From Acidobacteriota bacterium (lineage in GTDB: Bacteria > Acidobacteriota > Terriglobia > Terriglobales > Acidobacteriaceae): DNA of 16,055 nt. The notes under the pieces were generated by a model. That model was given only the letters and a program-made list of their open reading frames with translations, did no database searches and was not told where the DNA came from. Each line of letters starts with the position of its first letter. The stretch's first letter is position 1. The translations under genes and the position numbers were made by a program. Below are positions 6,498 through 15,209 of this stretch, piece by piece. The stretch is from NCBI GenBank assembly GCA_003223595.1, contig QHVR01000139.1, positions 1 to 16,055 on the forward strand. The letters are read 5' to 3'.

Positions 6498-7706
6498 ATG
6501 ATTCCAGCGCTCCGCAAGCAATTCAACAGCAGTTTCAGCCCCGCGAACTATGAGACGTTCTTGCGCCGCATGGATGAGATTTGCGGAACTCACGTACAGT
6601 TCCGGCTTTCGGAAACGCCCTGCTTCTTCTCGAAATCCCTACTCGACCGCATGGCGCAGGACGGCCAGGAGCTGATCCGCCAGCTCGTCGAGAATCCCTC
6701 TTATCGCGCGAAGTCCGACGCGGCTATACCCGCAGAGTTCAAGGTGCCGAATGAAGCGCCCCATCCAATGTTCGTGCAGGTGGATTTCGGGCTGGTGCGC
6801 GACCCACAGGGCCAACTGCAACCGAAACTGGTGGAGTTACAGGCGTTCCCATCGCTATACGCCTATCAAGCCTTCCTCGCGCAGCTTTACATCGATGTCT
6901 ATGGCTTGAACAATCCCGCTTCCGGCAGCCTGAACTACTTCTTAAGTGGATTGACCGGCGATTCCTATCGCGAACTGCTGCGGCGAGCCATCGTGGGGGA
7001 GCACGATCCTGAAAACGTGATCCTGATGGAAATCCACCCCGAGCAGCAGAAGACGCTGCCCGATTTCCGGCTAACACAGGAACTGCTGGGCGTTCCCTTC
7101 GTTGATATCGTGGACATCAAGAAAGAAGGTTCGCATCTCTACTACCTGCGCGGGGGAAAGCGCATCCCCATTCACCGGATTTACAACCGGGCCATTGTCG
7201 ACGAACTGCAGCGCAAAAATGTGACGCTCAACTTCGATTGGCGCGACGATCTCGACGTGGAATGGGCAGGACATCCCAACTGGTATTTCCGCATCAGCAA
7301 ATTTTCCATTCCGTACCTGCGGCACCGCTCGGTTCCCAAGACATGGTTTCTCCATGAACTGGCCGAAGTTCCCGCCGATCTCGAGAACTACGCGCTCAAA
7401 CCGCTGTACTCGTTCGCCGGCCTCGGGGTCGTAATCGCACCCAACAGACAGGATATTGACCCCATTCCACGCGAAAAGCGCCCGTACTACATCCTGCAGG
7501 AGCGCATGAACTTTGAACCCGTGATCGAGACTCCGCACGGCAGAACGAAAGCTGAAGTACGCGTCATGTACATCTGGCTGGAAGATCTGAAGCCGGTGCT
7601 CACCATCATCCGCATGGGCCGCGGCTTGATGATGGGAGTTGATCACAACAAGAACATGGAGTGGGTAGGCGCGTCCGCCGGACTGTACCTCGACGCCGCC
7701 CAGTAG
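6498..7706 (+). CDS. Probable circularly permuted ATP-grasp ligase
   Basis: A 402-residue soluble protein. I read it as a member of the circularly permuted ATP-grasp group related to glutathionylspermidine synthetase-type ligases, on motif order rather than close similarity. FVQVDFGLVRDPQGQL then KLVELQAFPS (92-119) resembles the D-F-h-l...I-E-I-N segment that comes first in permuted enzymes. ILMEIHPEQQKTLPDFRLTQ and PIHRIYNRAIVDEL (175-237) resemble the v-Y-N-R region. ALKPLYSFAGLGVVI (299-313), with Lys301, looks like the ATP-binding Lys and Gly-rich loop, followed by YILQERM (331-337) and AEVRVMYIW (352-360). An ELQAFPS in place of E-I-N is a deviation. It would join a carboxylate to an amine; partners are unknown. 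It follows the SnoaL-like gene by 21 bases. Confidence 0.6.
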   Translation: MIPALRKQFNSSFSPANYETFLRRMDEICGTHVQFRLSETPCFFSKSLLDRMAQDGQELIRQLVENPSYRAKSDAAIPAEFKVPNEAPHPMFVQVDFGLVRDPQGQLQPKLVELQAFPSLYAYQAFLAQLYIDVYGLNNPASGSLNYFLSGLTGDSYRELLRRAIVGEHDPENVILMEIHPEQQKTLPDFRLTQELLGVPFVDIVDIKKEGSHLYYLRGGKRIPIHRIYNRAIVDELQRKNVTLNFDWRDDLDVEWAGHPNWYFRISKFSIPYLRHRSVPKTWFLHELAEVPADLENYALKPLYSFAGLGVVIAPNRQDIDPIPREKRPYYILQERMNFEPVIETPHGRTKAEVRVMYIWLEDLKPVLTIIRMGRGLMMGVDHNKNMEWVGASAGLYLDAAQ

Positions 7707-7717
7707 CCCGGTCGCTT

Positions 7718-7746
7718 TTGACCTGCCTTTTCTACCCTGTTAAACT
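7718..7746 (+). promoter_or_regulatory. Sigma70-type promoter of the TPR gene
   Basis: TTGACC (7718-7723), a 17-base spacer and TAAACT (7741-7746), with TG at 7738-7739 forming an extended -10. Five of six matches at the -35, four of six at the -10. Transcription would start near 7753, about 34 bases before the start codon. It is the best promoter in the window and separates this gene from the ligase cluster. Confidence 0.65.
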
Positions 7747-7786
7747 CGTAATGTCCACCCACCCACAACTTTAGAAGGGAAGTCCG

Positions 7787-8512
7787 TTGCGCGCAGAAAC
7801 CCGCCATCAACTCAAACAGGATGCGTTTAGCCGTGCCACCATCGGCGTCGCCGAAAAGACCGCCGACTGGACCGTCGAACACCGGAACACGATCATCATC
7901 GCGACCATTGTCGCCGTTATTCTCATCGGAGGCGCGGTCGGCGGTTGGTATTATCTCAGCGGTCAGGACGAAAAAGCCAGTCTCGACCTTTCCGTCGCGG
8001 TCCGCACCTTGGACACCCAGCTCCGCGCCCCCGGCACCCCGGAGCAGCCTGACTTCCCCACCTTTACCTCGGCGAAGGATCGCTCCCAGGCCGCACAGAA
8101 GCAATTTCAGGCCATCATCGACAAGTATCCCCACACCCGCACCGCGGACATGGCCCATTATTTCCTGGCAGTGACCGAGAAGAACCTGGGCGACAACGCC
8201 GCCGCCGAGCGCAACTTCAAGGAAGTAATCTCCAAAGCAAACAAGGAAGTCGCCTCGGTCGCGAAGGATGCCCTCGCTGCCCTCTACGCCGATACGAATC
8301 GCACGAAGGACGCGGTCGCACTCTACCAGGAACTGATGAATAAGCCGACTACGTCGGTGAGCAAAGTGACGGCGCAGCTTCAGCTCGCCGAGCTCTATCA
8401 GGATTCCAACCAGCCCCTCGACGCCAAGAAAATGTACGAGCAGATCAAGAAAGACAATCCCGCCACCGAAGCCGGACAGCTGGCCACGCAACGCCTGGCA
8501 CAGCTGAAGTAA
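7787..8512 (+). CDS. YfgM-like membrane-anchored TPR protein
   Basis: A 241-residue protein read from a TTG start; AGAAGGGA at 7773-7780 is a well-placed ribosome binding site and supports TTG. Residues 1-34 are cytoplasmic and polar, one transmembrane helix spans about 35-57 (NTIIIATIVAVILIGGAVGG), and the rest is a periplasmic helical domain with tetratricopeptide-type repeats (about 103-150, 160-185, 193-226: AERNFKEVI, AVALYQELM, AKKMYEQIK). This is the layout of YfgM, an ancillary SecYEG/periplasmic chaperone-network protein in E. coli (TPR_21 family). The role here is inferred from architecture. It has its own promoter and looks monocistronic. Confidence 0.8.
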   Translation: MRAETRHQLKQDAFSRATIGVAEKTADWTVEHRNTIIIATIVAVILIGGAVGGWYYLSGQDEKASLDLSVAVRTLDTQLRAPGTPEQPDFPTFTSAKDRSQAAQKQFQAIIDKYPHTRTADMAHYFLAVTEKNLGDNAAAERNFKEVISKANKEVASVAKDALAALYADTNRTKDAVALYQELMNKPTTSVSKVTAQLQLAELYQDSNQPLDAKKMYEQIKKDNPATEAGQLATQRLAQLK

Positions 8513-8549
8513 TCAGCTCCCGCTCACCAATTAGAGTTGGTAGGGGTGC

Positions 8550-8580
8550 CCCACTTCTCCCTGGTTTTGGGAGAAGTGGG
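8550..8580. repeat. Perfect 12-bp intergenic hairpin
   Basis: CCCACTTCTCCC (8550-8561) pairs without mismatch with GGGAGAAGTGGG (8569-8580) around a 7-base loop. It sits between the TPR gene and iorA. No T-run follows on either strand, so intrinsic termination is uncertain, although it could still stop or stabilise the upstream transcript. The adjoining GGGGTGCCCCAC is a word I associate with dispersed palindromic repeats in acidobacterial genomes. Confidence 0.6.
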
Positions 8581-8617
8581 AAGTGTGATTGCCGGCCCAT
8601 TCCACTTTTCCCTCCAC

Positions 8618-8646
8618 TTGAGTACCATGGACTGCACTCTCAAAAT
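8618..8646 (+). promoter_or_regulatory. Possible promoter of iorA
   Basis: TTGAGT (8618-8623), 17 bases, then CAAAAT (8641-8646). Four of six matches in each box. It predicts a leader of about 10 bases before ATG 8664, where no Shine-Dalgarno is visible. Confidence 0.35.
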
Positions 8647-8663
8647 CCCAACACTGGACAACC

Positions 8664-9131
8664 ATGGCTGACATCACACTCCGCGTTAACGGTAGTGAGA
8701 AGCAAGTCTCCGTCTCCCCCGAAACACCGCTGCTCTGGGTTCTGCGCGACACGCTTCAACTTACCGGCACCAAGTTCGGCTGCGGCGCCGGACTCTGCGG
8801 CGCATGCACCGTTCATGTCGAGGGGAATCCAATTCGTTCCTGCTCGACACCAGTGTCGCAAGTCGCCAACAAGAATGTGACCACCATCGAAGGCCTGAGC
8901 CCGAACGGACTTCATCCGCTGCAGCAGGCCTGGCTGGCCGAAGAAGTTCCCCAGTGCGGCTACTGCCAGACGGGACAAATCATGTCCGCCGCCGCTCTCC
9001 TCGCTAAGACGCCCCAACCCAGCGATGAGCAAATCACCAAGGCGATGAATGGCAATCTGTGCCGTTGCGGAACCTACGAGCGTATACGCAAAGCGATTCA
9101 TCGGGCCGCTGGAAACGGAGGTGCGCGATGA
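8664..9131 (+). CDS. iorA: IorA-like 2Fe-2S subunit of molybdenum hydroxylase
   Basis: The 155-residue small subunit of an isoquinoline 1-oxidoreductase/aldehyde-oxidase type enzyme. It carries two 2Fe-2S clusters: the plant-ferredoxin-type cluster with Cys40, Cys45, Cys48 (TKFGCGAGLCGACTVH) and Cys60, and the alpha-helical cluster with Cys98, Cys101 (QCGYCQTGQIM) and Cys133, Cys135 (NLCRCGTYERI). All eight Cys are present and the length is standard. It passes electrons from the molybdopterin subunit to an acceptor. The stop overlaps the iorB start (ATGA), so the two subunits are translationally coupled. Export would be by piggyback on the Tat signal of IorB, as it lacks its own signal. Confidence 0.92.
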   Translation: MADITLRVNGSEKQVSVSPETPLLWVLRDTLQLTGTKFGCGAGLCGACTVHVEGNPIRSCSTPVSQVANKNVTTIEGLSPNGLHPLQQAWLAEEVPQCGYCQTGQIMSAAALLAKTPQPSDEQITKAMNGNLCRCGTYERIRKAIHRAAGNGGAR

Positions 9132-11245
9132 GTCCGCTCTCCCGCCGCGAATTCGTGGGCGCCGGAATTGGCGCCGCCGCTGGATTAGTCATCGGCTTCT
9201 ATCTGCCGCACAAAGGCGAATCGCAGAAGAATTCTTTCTCCCCGAACGCGTACCTGCGCATCACTCCCGATAATAAGATCACCATCGTGGTTGCCCGCTC
9301 CGAGATGGGGCAAGGGGTCCGCACTGCCCTGCCCATGATCCTTGCCGAAGAACTCGAAGCCGACTGGAAGCAAATTGAAATCGAGCAGGCTGGAGCCAGC
9401 ACTCTCTACGGTGATCAGACTACTGGAGGCAGCGCCAGCATTCGCACCACATGGGATCCCATGCGCAAAGCCGGAGCCTCTGCCCGCGAGATGCTGATCA
9501 GCGCCGCCGCTTTGACCTGGGGCGTTTCGCGATCCACATGCACGGCCGAAGCCGGACACATCAAGCATGCTGCCAGCAACCGCAGCGTGAGCTATGGAGA
9601 ACTCGTCGGCAAGGCTTCCACGCTGCCGATCCCCAGCGACGTCACGCTGAAGCAGAGCAAGGATTACAAGATCGTAGGCCAGCGCCTGCCTCGCCTCGAT
9701 TCGCTCGCCAAAGTGAAAGGCGAGGCCATCTATGGCATCGACTTCCGCCTGCCCGGCATGAAGTATGCCGTGCTCGCCCGCTGTCCCCTGATTGCCGGAA
9801 AAGTTACATCCATCGACGACAAGGAATCGAAAAAAATCTCCGGCGTCTCCTACGTCGGAAAGATCGGCGATTCCGCCGTCGCCGTAGTAGCCGACAGCGT
9901 CTGGTCAGCCATGGAAGGACGCCGCGTCCTCAACGTCAGCTGGGATGAAGGTCCAAATAAGGACCTGAACTCAGCCGCCATCCTGTCCTCGCTGAAACAG
10001 GCAGCCAGCAAGAAGGGCGCGAACCTCTATGCCGCCGGAGAACCCGGCAAAGCTTCCGGCCGCCACATCTCCGCCGAATACGTGCTGCCATTCATGGCCC
10101 ACGCTCCCATGGAGCCGGGCAACTGCACAGCGCATTTTCAGGGCTCGAACTGCGAACTCTGGGCGCCCACGCAGGTTCCCCAGGACTGCCGCGATTCAGT
10201 CGCGACTGCCATTGGACTCGATCCCGATCAGGTCAAAGTGAACGTCACGCTGATGGGCGGAGGCTTCGGACGCCGTCTCGAACACGACTACGCCGTCGAA
10301 GCCGCGCAGGTTTCGAAAGCGATCAACGCTCCCGTGAAAGTGATCTGGACGCGCGAAGATGACATGCGCTGCTCCACCTACCGTCCCGCCAGCCTGCATC
10401 AACTCAGCGCGACCCTCGACGGTATGGGTCTTCCCGTCGCACTCACGCATCGCATCATCGCGCCCTCGATCACGGGACAAAAAGGTCAACCGGTTCCCAA
10501 CAATGTCGATCCCGATCTGCCCGACGAAGCGGGCCCGGTCTACGGCATCCCGAACTACGCGATCGAATACGTGATGACCGAAACTCCGGTGCCGCTTGGC
10601 TGGATGCGCTCCGTCTACGCGCTGCAGGCCGGATTCGCTCTCGAAAGCTTCATCGACGAACTGGCGCTCGCCGCCGGCAAAGATCCGCTGAAGTATCGCC
10701 TTCAACTGCTGGCCAAAGATCAAGACCTCGCCTACTTCACGACCACTTGGCATACGGCACGCATGCGCGCCGTGCTGCAATTAGCCGCCGAGAAAGCAGG
10801 CTGGGACAAGCCGCTCCCCGCCGGGCACCATCGAGGCATCGCCTGCTTCGGATGTTTCCAGACCTACATGGCCGAAGTAGTCGAGATCACCATGGAGAAT
10901 AATCAACCCAAGGTGCACCGCGTGGTCGCCGCAGTAGATTGCGGACAAGTCGTGAACCCAGCCATTCTGGAACAACAGATTCAGGGCGGAGTCGTCTACG
11001 GGCTATCCAACGCCCTGCGCGCACAGATAACCATCGACAAGGGACGCGTCGTACAAGGGAATTTCGATGACTACGCCCCGCTCCGTATGGACGAGACCCC
11101 GGTAGTGGAGGTCTATGCAGTTCCAAGTCAGGAACCTCCCACGGGAATCGGTGAACCCTCGCTGCCTCCTCTCGCCCCAGCGTTGTGCAACGCGATCTAC
11201 GCCGCGACGAAGAAAAGAATCCGCACACTGCCGATTCAAAGCTGA
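9128..11245 (+). CDS. iorB: IorB-like molybdopterin-binding subunit
   Basis: The 705-residue large subunit. ATG 9128 overlaps the iorA stop and gives the Tat signal SRREFVGAGIGAAAGL (5-20), so this start is preferred over the upstream open extension to 9059. Molybdenum-hydroxylase landmarks: EMGQGVRTALP (59-69), MGGGFGRRLEHDYAVEAA (376-393) for cofactor binding, VDCGQVVNP (603-611) and GIGEPSLPPLAPA (673-685), where Glu676 is the expected catalytic base. The enzyme hydroxylates an N-heterocycle or oxidises an aldehyde using water-derived oxygen; the substrate is not readable from sequence. No FAD subunit and no cytochrome c subunit is adjacent, consistent with the two-subunit Ior type. Folding and export through the Tat route are inferred from the twin Arg. 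Confidence 0.92.
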   Translation: MSPLSRREFVGAGIGAAAGLVIGFYLPHKGESQKNSFSPNAYLRITPDNKITIVVARSEMGQGVRTALPMILAEELEADWKQIEIEQAGASTLYGDQTTGGSASIRTTWDPMRKAGASAREMLISAAALTWGVSRSTCTAEAGHIKHAASNRSVSYGELVGKASTLPIPSDVTLKQSKDYKIVGQRLPRLDSLAKVKGEAIYGIDFRLPGMKYAVLARCPLIAGKVTSIDDKESKKISGVSYVGKIGDSAVAVVADSVWSAMEGRRVLNVSWDEGPNKDLNSAAILSSLKQAASKKGANLYAAGEPGKASGRHISAEYVLPFMAHAPMEPGNCTAHFQGSNCELWAPTQVPQDCRDSVATAIGLDPDQVKVNVTLMGGGFGRRLEHDYAVEAAQVSKAINAPVKVIWTREDDMRCSTYRPASLHQLSATLDGMGLPVALTHRIIAPSITGQKGQPVPNNVDPDLPDEAGPVYGIPNYAIEYVMTETPVPLGWMRSVYALQAGFALESFIDELALAAGKDPLKYRLQLLAKDQDLAYFTTTWHTARMRAVLQLAAEKAGWDKPLPAGHHRGIACFGCFQTYMAEVVEITMENNQPKVHRVVAAVDCGQVVNPAILEQQIQGGVVYGLSNALRAQITIDKGRVVQGNFDDYAPLRMDETPVVEVYAVPSQEPPTGIGEPSLPPLAPALCNAIYAATKKRIRTLPIQS

Positions 11246-11260
11246 GAAAGAAGATGTAGA

Positions 11261-11299
11261 GACAGCCGCCCTCGGCTGTCCAGCAGAGCGAAGCTCTGC
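11261..11299. repeat. Two adjacent intergenic hairpins
   Basis: GACAGCCG-ccct-CGGCTGTC (11261-11280, 8-bp perfect stem) is followed at once by GCAGAGC-gaa-GCTCTGC (11283-11299, 7-bp perfect stem). They lie 16 bases after the iorB stop. No T-run follows. The composition and pairing resemble dispersed palindromic repeats of acidobacterial intergenic DNA; a role as transcript end or mRNA stabiliser for iorAB is possible. Confidence 0.55.
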
Positions 11300-11398
11300 G
11301 GCCTGGGAACTTCGCTGCGCTGAGCGGTGTCAAACTAGGTGTATCATTCCCGCTGCCCGTCTGCTCTTCGGCCCTCGATATCTCCGCTGGGGTTCGCC

Positions 11399-12147
11399 AT
11401 GCTCGAAGCCGTACACCTCACCAAACGCTATGCCTCCATCCCGGCCGTGCAGGATCTGTCATTCTCCTTGCGCCCCGGCCAGGTCCTCGGATGCCTCGGC
11501 CCCAATGGCTCTGGCAAGAGCACAACGGTAAAAATGCTCACAGGACTTCTGGCGCCATCCCGTGGCCTCGTTCAGTTCAATGGCCGCAGCATTCAGGATG
11601 ACGTTACGGGATATCGCAACCAGCTCGGTTACGTTCCGGAAGAAGCTCATCTCTACCCTTTTCTCACGGGCTGGGAATATCTGGAACTAGTCGGCACTCT
11701 GCGGGGAATGCCGCGCGCGGAACTCGAAAGCAAGATCGATTCTCTGCTGCAACTTTTCTCGCTTCATCCCTGGGCCAATACTCGAAGGGCATGCGGCAGC
11801 GGATCCTGCTGATCGCCGCCATCATGCACAATCCCGACATCTTCATCTTCGACGAACCGCTCTCCGGCCTCGACGTCACCTCCGCCTTGATCTTCAAGAA
11901 TATGGTGCACGTACTCGGCCAGCAGGGAAAACTCGTTTTCTACTGCTCCCACGTTCTCGAAGTGGTCGAGAAAATCTGCACCGATGTTCTGATCCTCCGC
12001 AAAGGCCTCGTCATTGCCCAGGACTCAGTAGCAAACATCGGCAAAATTCTAGGCCAGTCGCTGGAGAACACCTTCCTGCACCTGGTCGATGACGTAAACA
12101 CGATGACGGTGGCTCAGGACATCGTCCAGGTCATGCAGTCGGCATGA
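11399..12147 (+). pseudogene. ABC transporter ATPase, frameshifted
   Basis: The nucleotide-binding subunit of an ABC exporter split over two frames. From ATG 11399 the first frame carries Walker A GPNGSGKST (residues 34-42) and the Q-loop region LGYVPEEAHLYP, then derails at about 11760-11778 and stops at 11812. The second frame continues with YSKGMRQR (from 11779; the ABC signature position), Walker B and D-loop DIFIFDEPLSGLD, and the switch His in YCSHVLE, ending at 12147. Every motif is present, so only the reading frame is broken, by a net loss of one base or of 3n+1 bases. The in-frame ATG 11791 lies after the signature motif, so the second part alone cannot be active. Either a recent inactivation or an assembly/sequencing error. 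The end overlaps the permease start (ATGA). Confidence 0.85.
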
Positions 12148-13907
12148 GTCTGATCGCCGCCAAATCGGATCGCAATCGCTGGGACGTTTACCGCCAACGT
12201 CCATTCTGGCGCCTTGTCGAGTTGTTCGTGGCGCGAGTGTTTCGCGGAGGCGGTGACTCCGATGCCCCCGGCCTCGATCTCGGCATGGGCTTGATTCTTA
12301 CCCTGCTCGCCATTCCCGGAGGCTTCGTTTCGCTATTCCTCTTGGACAAATACGGCACGTTCTTGCAGTGGCTACGCGGCGGAAGCTTTCCTGACCCGCT
12401 TCTGGTGTCGTTGCCCGACGAGTATTTCTTTATCGTGCTCTCCATGACCGTGAGCGGCGCGGTTGCGGTCTGGCGTTGGGACGCCATCTTCCCGGATCGC
12501 CGAGATTACATGAACCTGGTCCACCTACCCATTTCTACCCGGACGATTTTTCTAGCAAATCTGACCGCAGTTCTCTTTCTCGCAGTGCTGGTTGCGGTCG
12601 ATGTCAACGCCGCCTCTTGCATCCTCTTCCCGACAGTGGTCGCCGCTACGCAGAGCCAGTTTGTATTTTTTCTTAGCTTCGCTGCCGTCCATGCGTTGGC
12701 CGTTCTTCTGGCGAGCATGTTTTCCTTCCTGCTCGTGTTTTCGCTTCTTGGATTGAGCATGGCATTGCTTCCGGCGCGCGCCTTCAAGAAAGCGTCTAGC
12801 TACATCCGCGCGGTCGCAGTGGTCTATCTCATTGCCCTGCTCAGTACCAGCTTCGCCGTGCCAAACTTGCTGCGCGGCGTGCGCGGCGCTCCTCCGATAT
12901 GGACCTTTCTGCTGCCTTCCTCGTGGTTCGTCGCGATGTGCCAATCCTTCCGCGGACGAGCCACTCCCGCGCTGATCACCCTGGGTCATCTCACCTTTCC
13001 AGCCGTAATTGCGGTGTCCGGAGTAGCACCCTGCGCCTATGCAATCGGCTATCGGCGCCACTTCCTGCGAATTGGCGAACTCTCAGAAGCAATGTCCGCC
13101 GGAGCACCGTCACATCTGTCACCGCTCTACGGCTACCTCGATCGCCTGGTGCTCCGCACTCCATTTCAGAAAGCGGGATTCCGCTTTGTCTGGAAGACCC
13201 TCTGCCGCAGCGAGGCCCACCGCCTGCTTCTAACCGGGACTGGCGGTCTGGGACTAGTGCTCGCTTCTCAGGCACTGATGAACGCTGTCGAAGAAACCAG
13301 ATCGGCGCGCCAGGCGGCGCTCTCAACCGAAGCTCTGTCCATTCCGTTCATTCTCTCGTTCTTGATCATCGTAGGCTTACGGGCAGTATTCGAAATTCCT
13401 GCCGAACTGCCCTCAAACTGGATCTTCCGCCTGATGCTCGATCCCGACCATCAGGAATGCGAATCGCTGGCGGGGATCGTCATCCTGCTCGCAGTGTTTC
13501 CCTGGGTGCTCCTCGGAGTCTTTCCCATTTATCTGCGAATCACCGGAGTGGCAGTAGCTCTGATGCACACCTTGCTGGTACTGGGCTGGTCGCTGCTGCT
13601 GACCAATGCGTTACTGATCCGCTTCCGCAAGCTGCCCTTCACCTGCACGCGACCGATCTTTCAACAGCATTCCATCGTTGTTCTAATCTCCGTCGGCTTC
13701 GGATTCCTGCTCTATGCGGCGTCGCTGCCCGAATTTGAGTCTTACGCGTTGGTACATCCGGGGCGCTTCGCTGCCATGTTTCCGGCCGCCTTCATAATGT
13801 GGTACGTACCCCACCATCTCGCAAAATCGGCGATTGCGGAGGAGAAGCGGCTCATCTTCGAGGATGTTTCCGCGACTTCTTTTGAGCTCATACAACTGAG
13901 CGAATAG
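12144..13907 (+). CDS. Large polytopic ABC permease
   Basis: A 587-residue integral membrane protein with roughly a dozen hydrophobic segments, for example GLILTLLAIPGGFVSLFLL (about 50-68), TAVLFLAVLVAVDV (about 140-155), AVAVVYLIALLSTSFAV (about 222-238), IVILLAVFPWVLLGVFPIYL and VVLISVGFGFLLY near the end. Its ATG overlaps the stop of the ATPase frame, so the pair forms an ABC exporter operon. I do not recognise a named family; the length is that of a fused or double ABC-2-like permease. The substrate is unknown. The gene is intact, so if the partner ATPase is truly dead the permease would need another ATPase or is on its way to loss. Confidence 0.75.
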   Translation: MSLIAAKSDRNRWDVYRQRPFWRLVELFVARVFRGGGDSDAPGLDLGMGLILTLLAIPGGFVSLFLLDKYGTFLQWLRGGSFPDPLLVSLPDEYFFIVLSMTVSGAVAVWRWDAIFPDRRDYMNLVHLPISTRTIFLANLTAVLFLAVLVAVDVNAASCILFPTVVAATQSQFVFFLSFAAVHALAVLLASMFSFLLVFSLLGLSMALLPARAFKKASSYIRAVAVVYLIALLSTSFAVPNLLRGVRGAPPIWTFLLPSSWFVAMCQSFRGRATPALITLGHLTFPAVIAVSGVAPCAYAIGYRRHFLRIGELSEAMSAGAPSHLSPLYGYLDRLVLRTPFQKAGFRFVWKTLCRSEAHRLLLTGTGGLGLVLASQALMNAVEETRSARQAALSTEALSIPFILSFLIIVGLRAVFEIPAELPSNWIFRLMLDPDHQECESLAGIVILLAVFPWVLLGVFPIYLRITGVAVALMHTLLVLGWSLLLTNALLIRFRKLPFTCTRPIFQQHSIVVLISVGFGFLLYAASLPEFESYALVHPGRFAAMFPAAFIMWYVPHHLAKSAIAEEKRLIFEDVSATSFELIQLSE

Positions 13908-13969
13908 GCTGACGGGGAATCTACCCTGCGATTGACGGGACGCTTGGCCCACATCCACACTAATGGGTT

Positions 13970-15202
<1,233 letters not shown>

Positions 15203-15209
15203 CCGAGTC

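Noticed and set aside
5664..6593. Minus-strand frame of 309 codons across the metallopeptidase and SnoaL-like genes
   Set aside because: It is antisense to two recognisable proteins and comes from GC-rich codon structure; no family motif is visible.
7643..8491. Minus-strand frame of 282 codons opposite the TPR gene
   Set aside because: The plus strand has a promoter, ribosome binding site, membrane helix and TPR repeats; the minus frame has Gly/Leu-rich shadow composition.
8550..8580. Intrinsic terminator of the TPR gene
   Set aside because: The stem is strong but no T-run follows, so I list it as a hairpin repeat instead.
9059..9127. Earlier start for iorB
   Set aside because: The extension duplicates iorA DNA in another frame, while ATG 9128 gives the ATGA overlap and a clean Tat signal.
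12899..13738. Plus-strand frame of 279 codons inside the permease gene
   Set aside because: Its Ser/Arg/Pro-rich composition is an out-of-frame reading of hydrophobic permease codons.
13932..13966. TTGACG as a -35 box for ddl
   Set aside because: No acceptable -10 lies 16-18 bases downstream; the nearest TAATGG is about 23 bases away.
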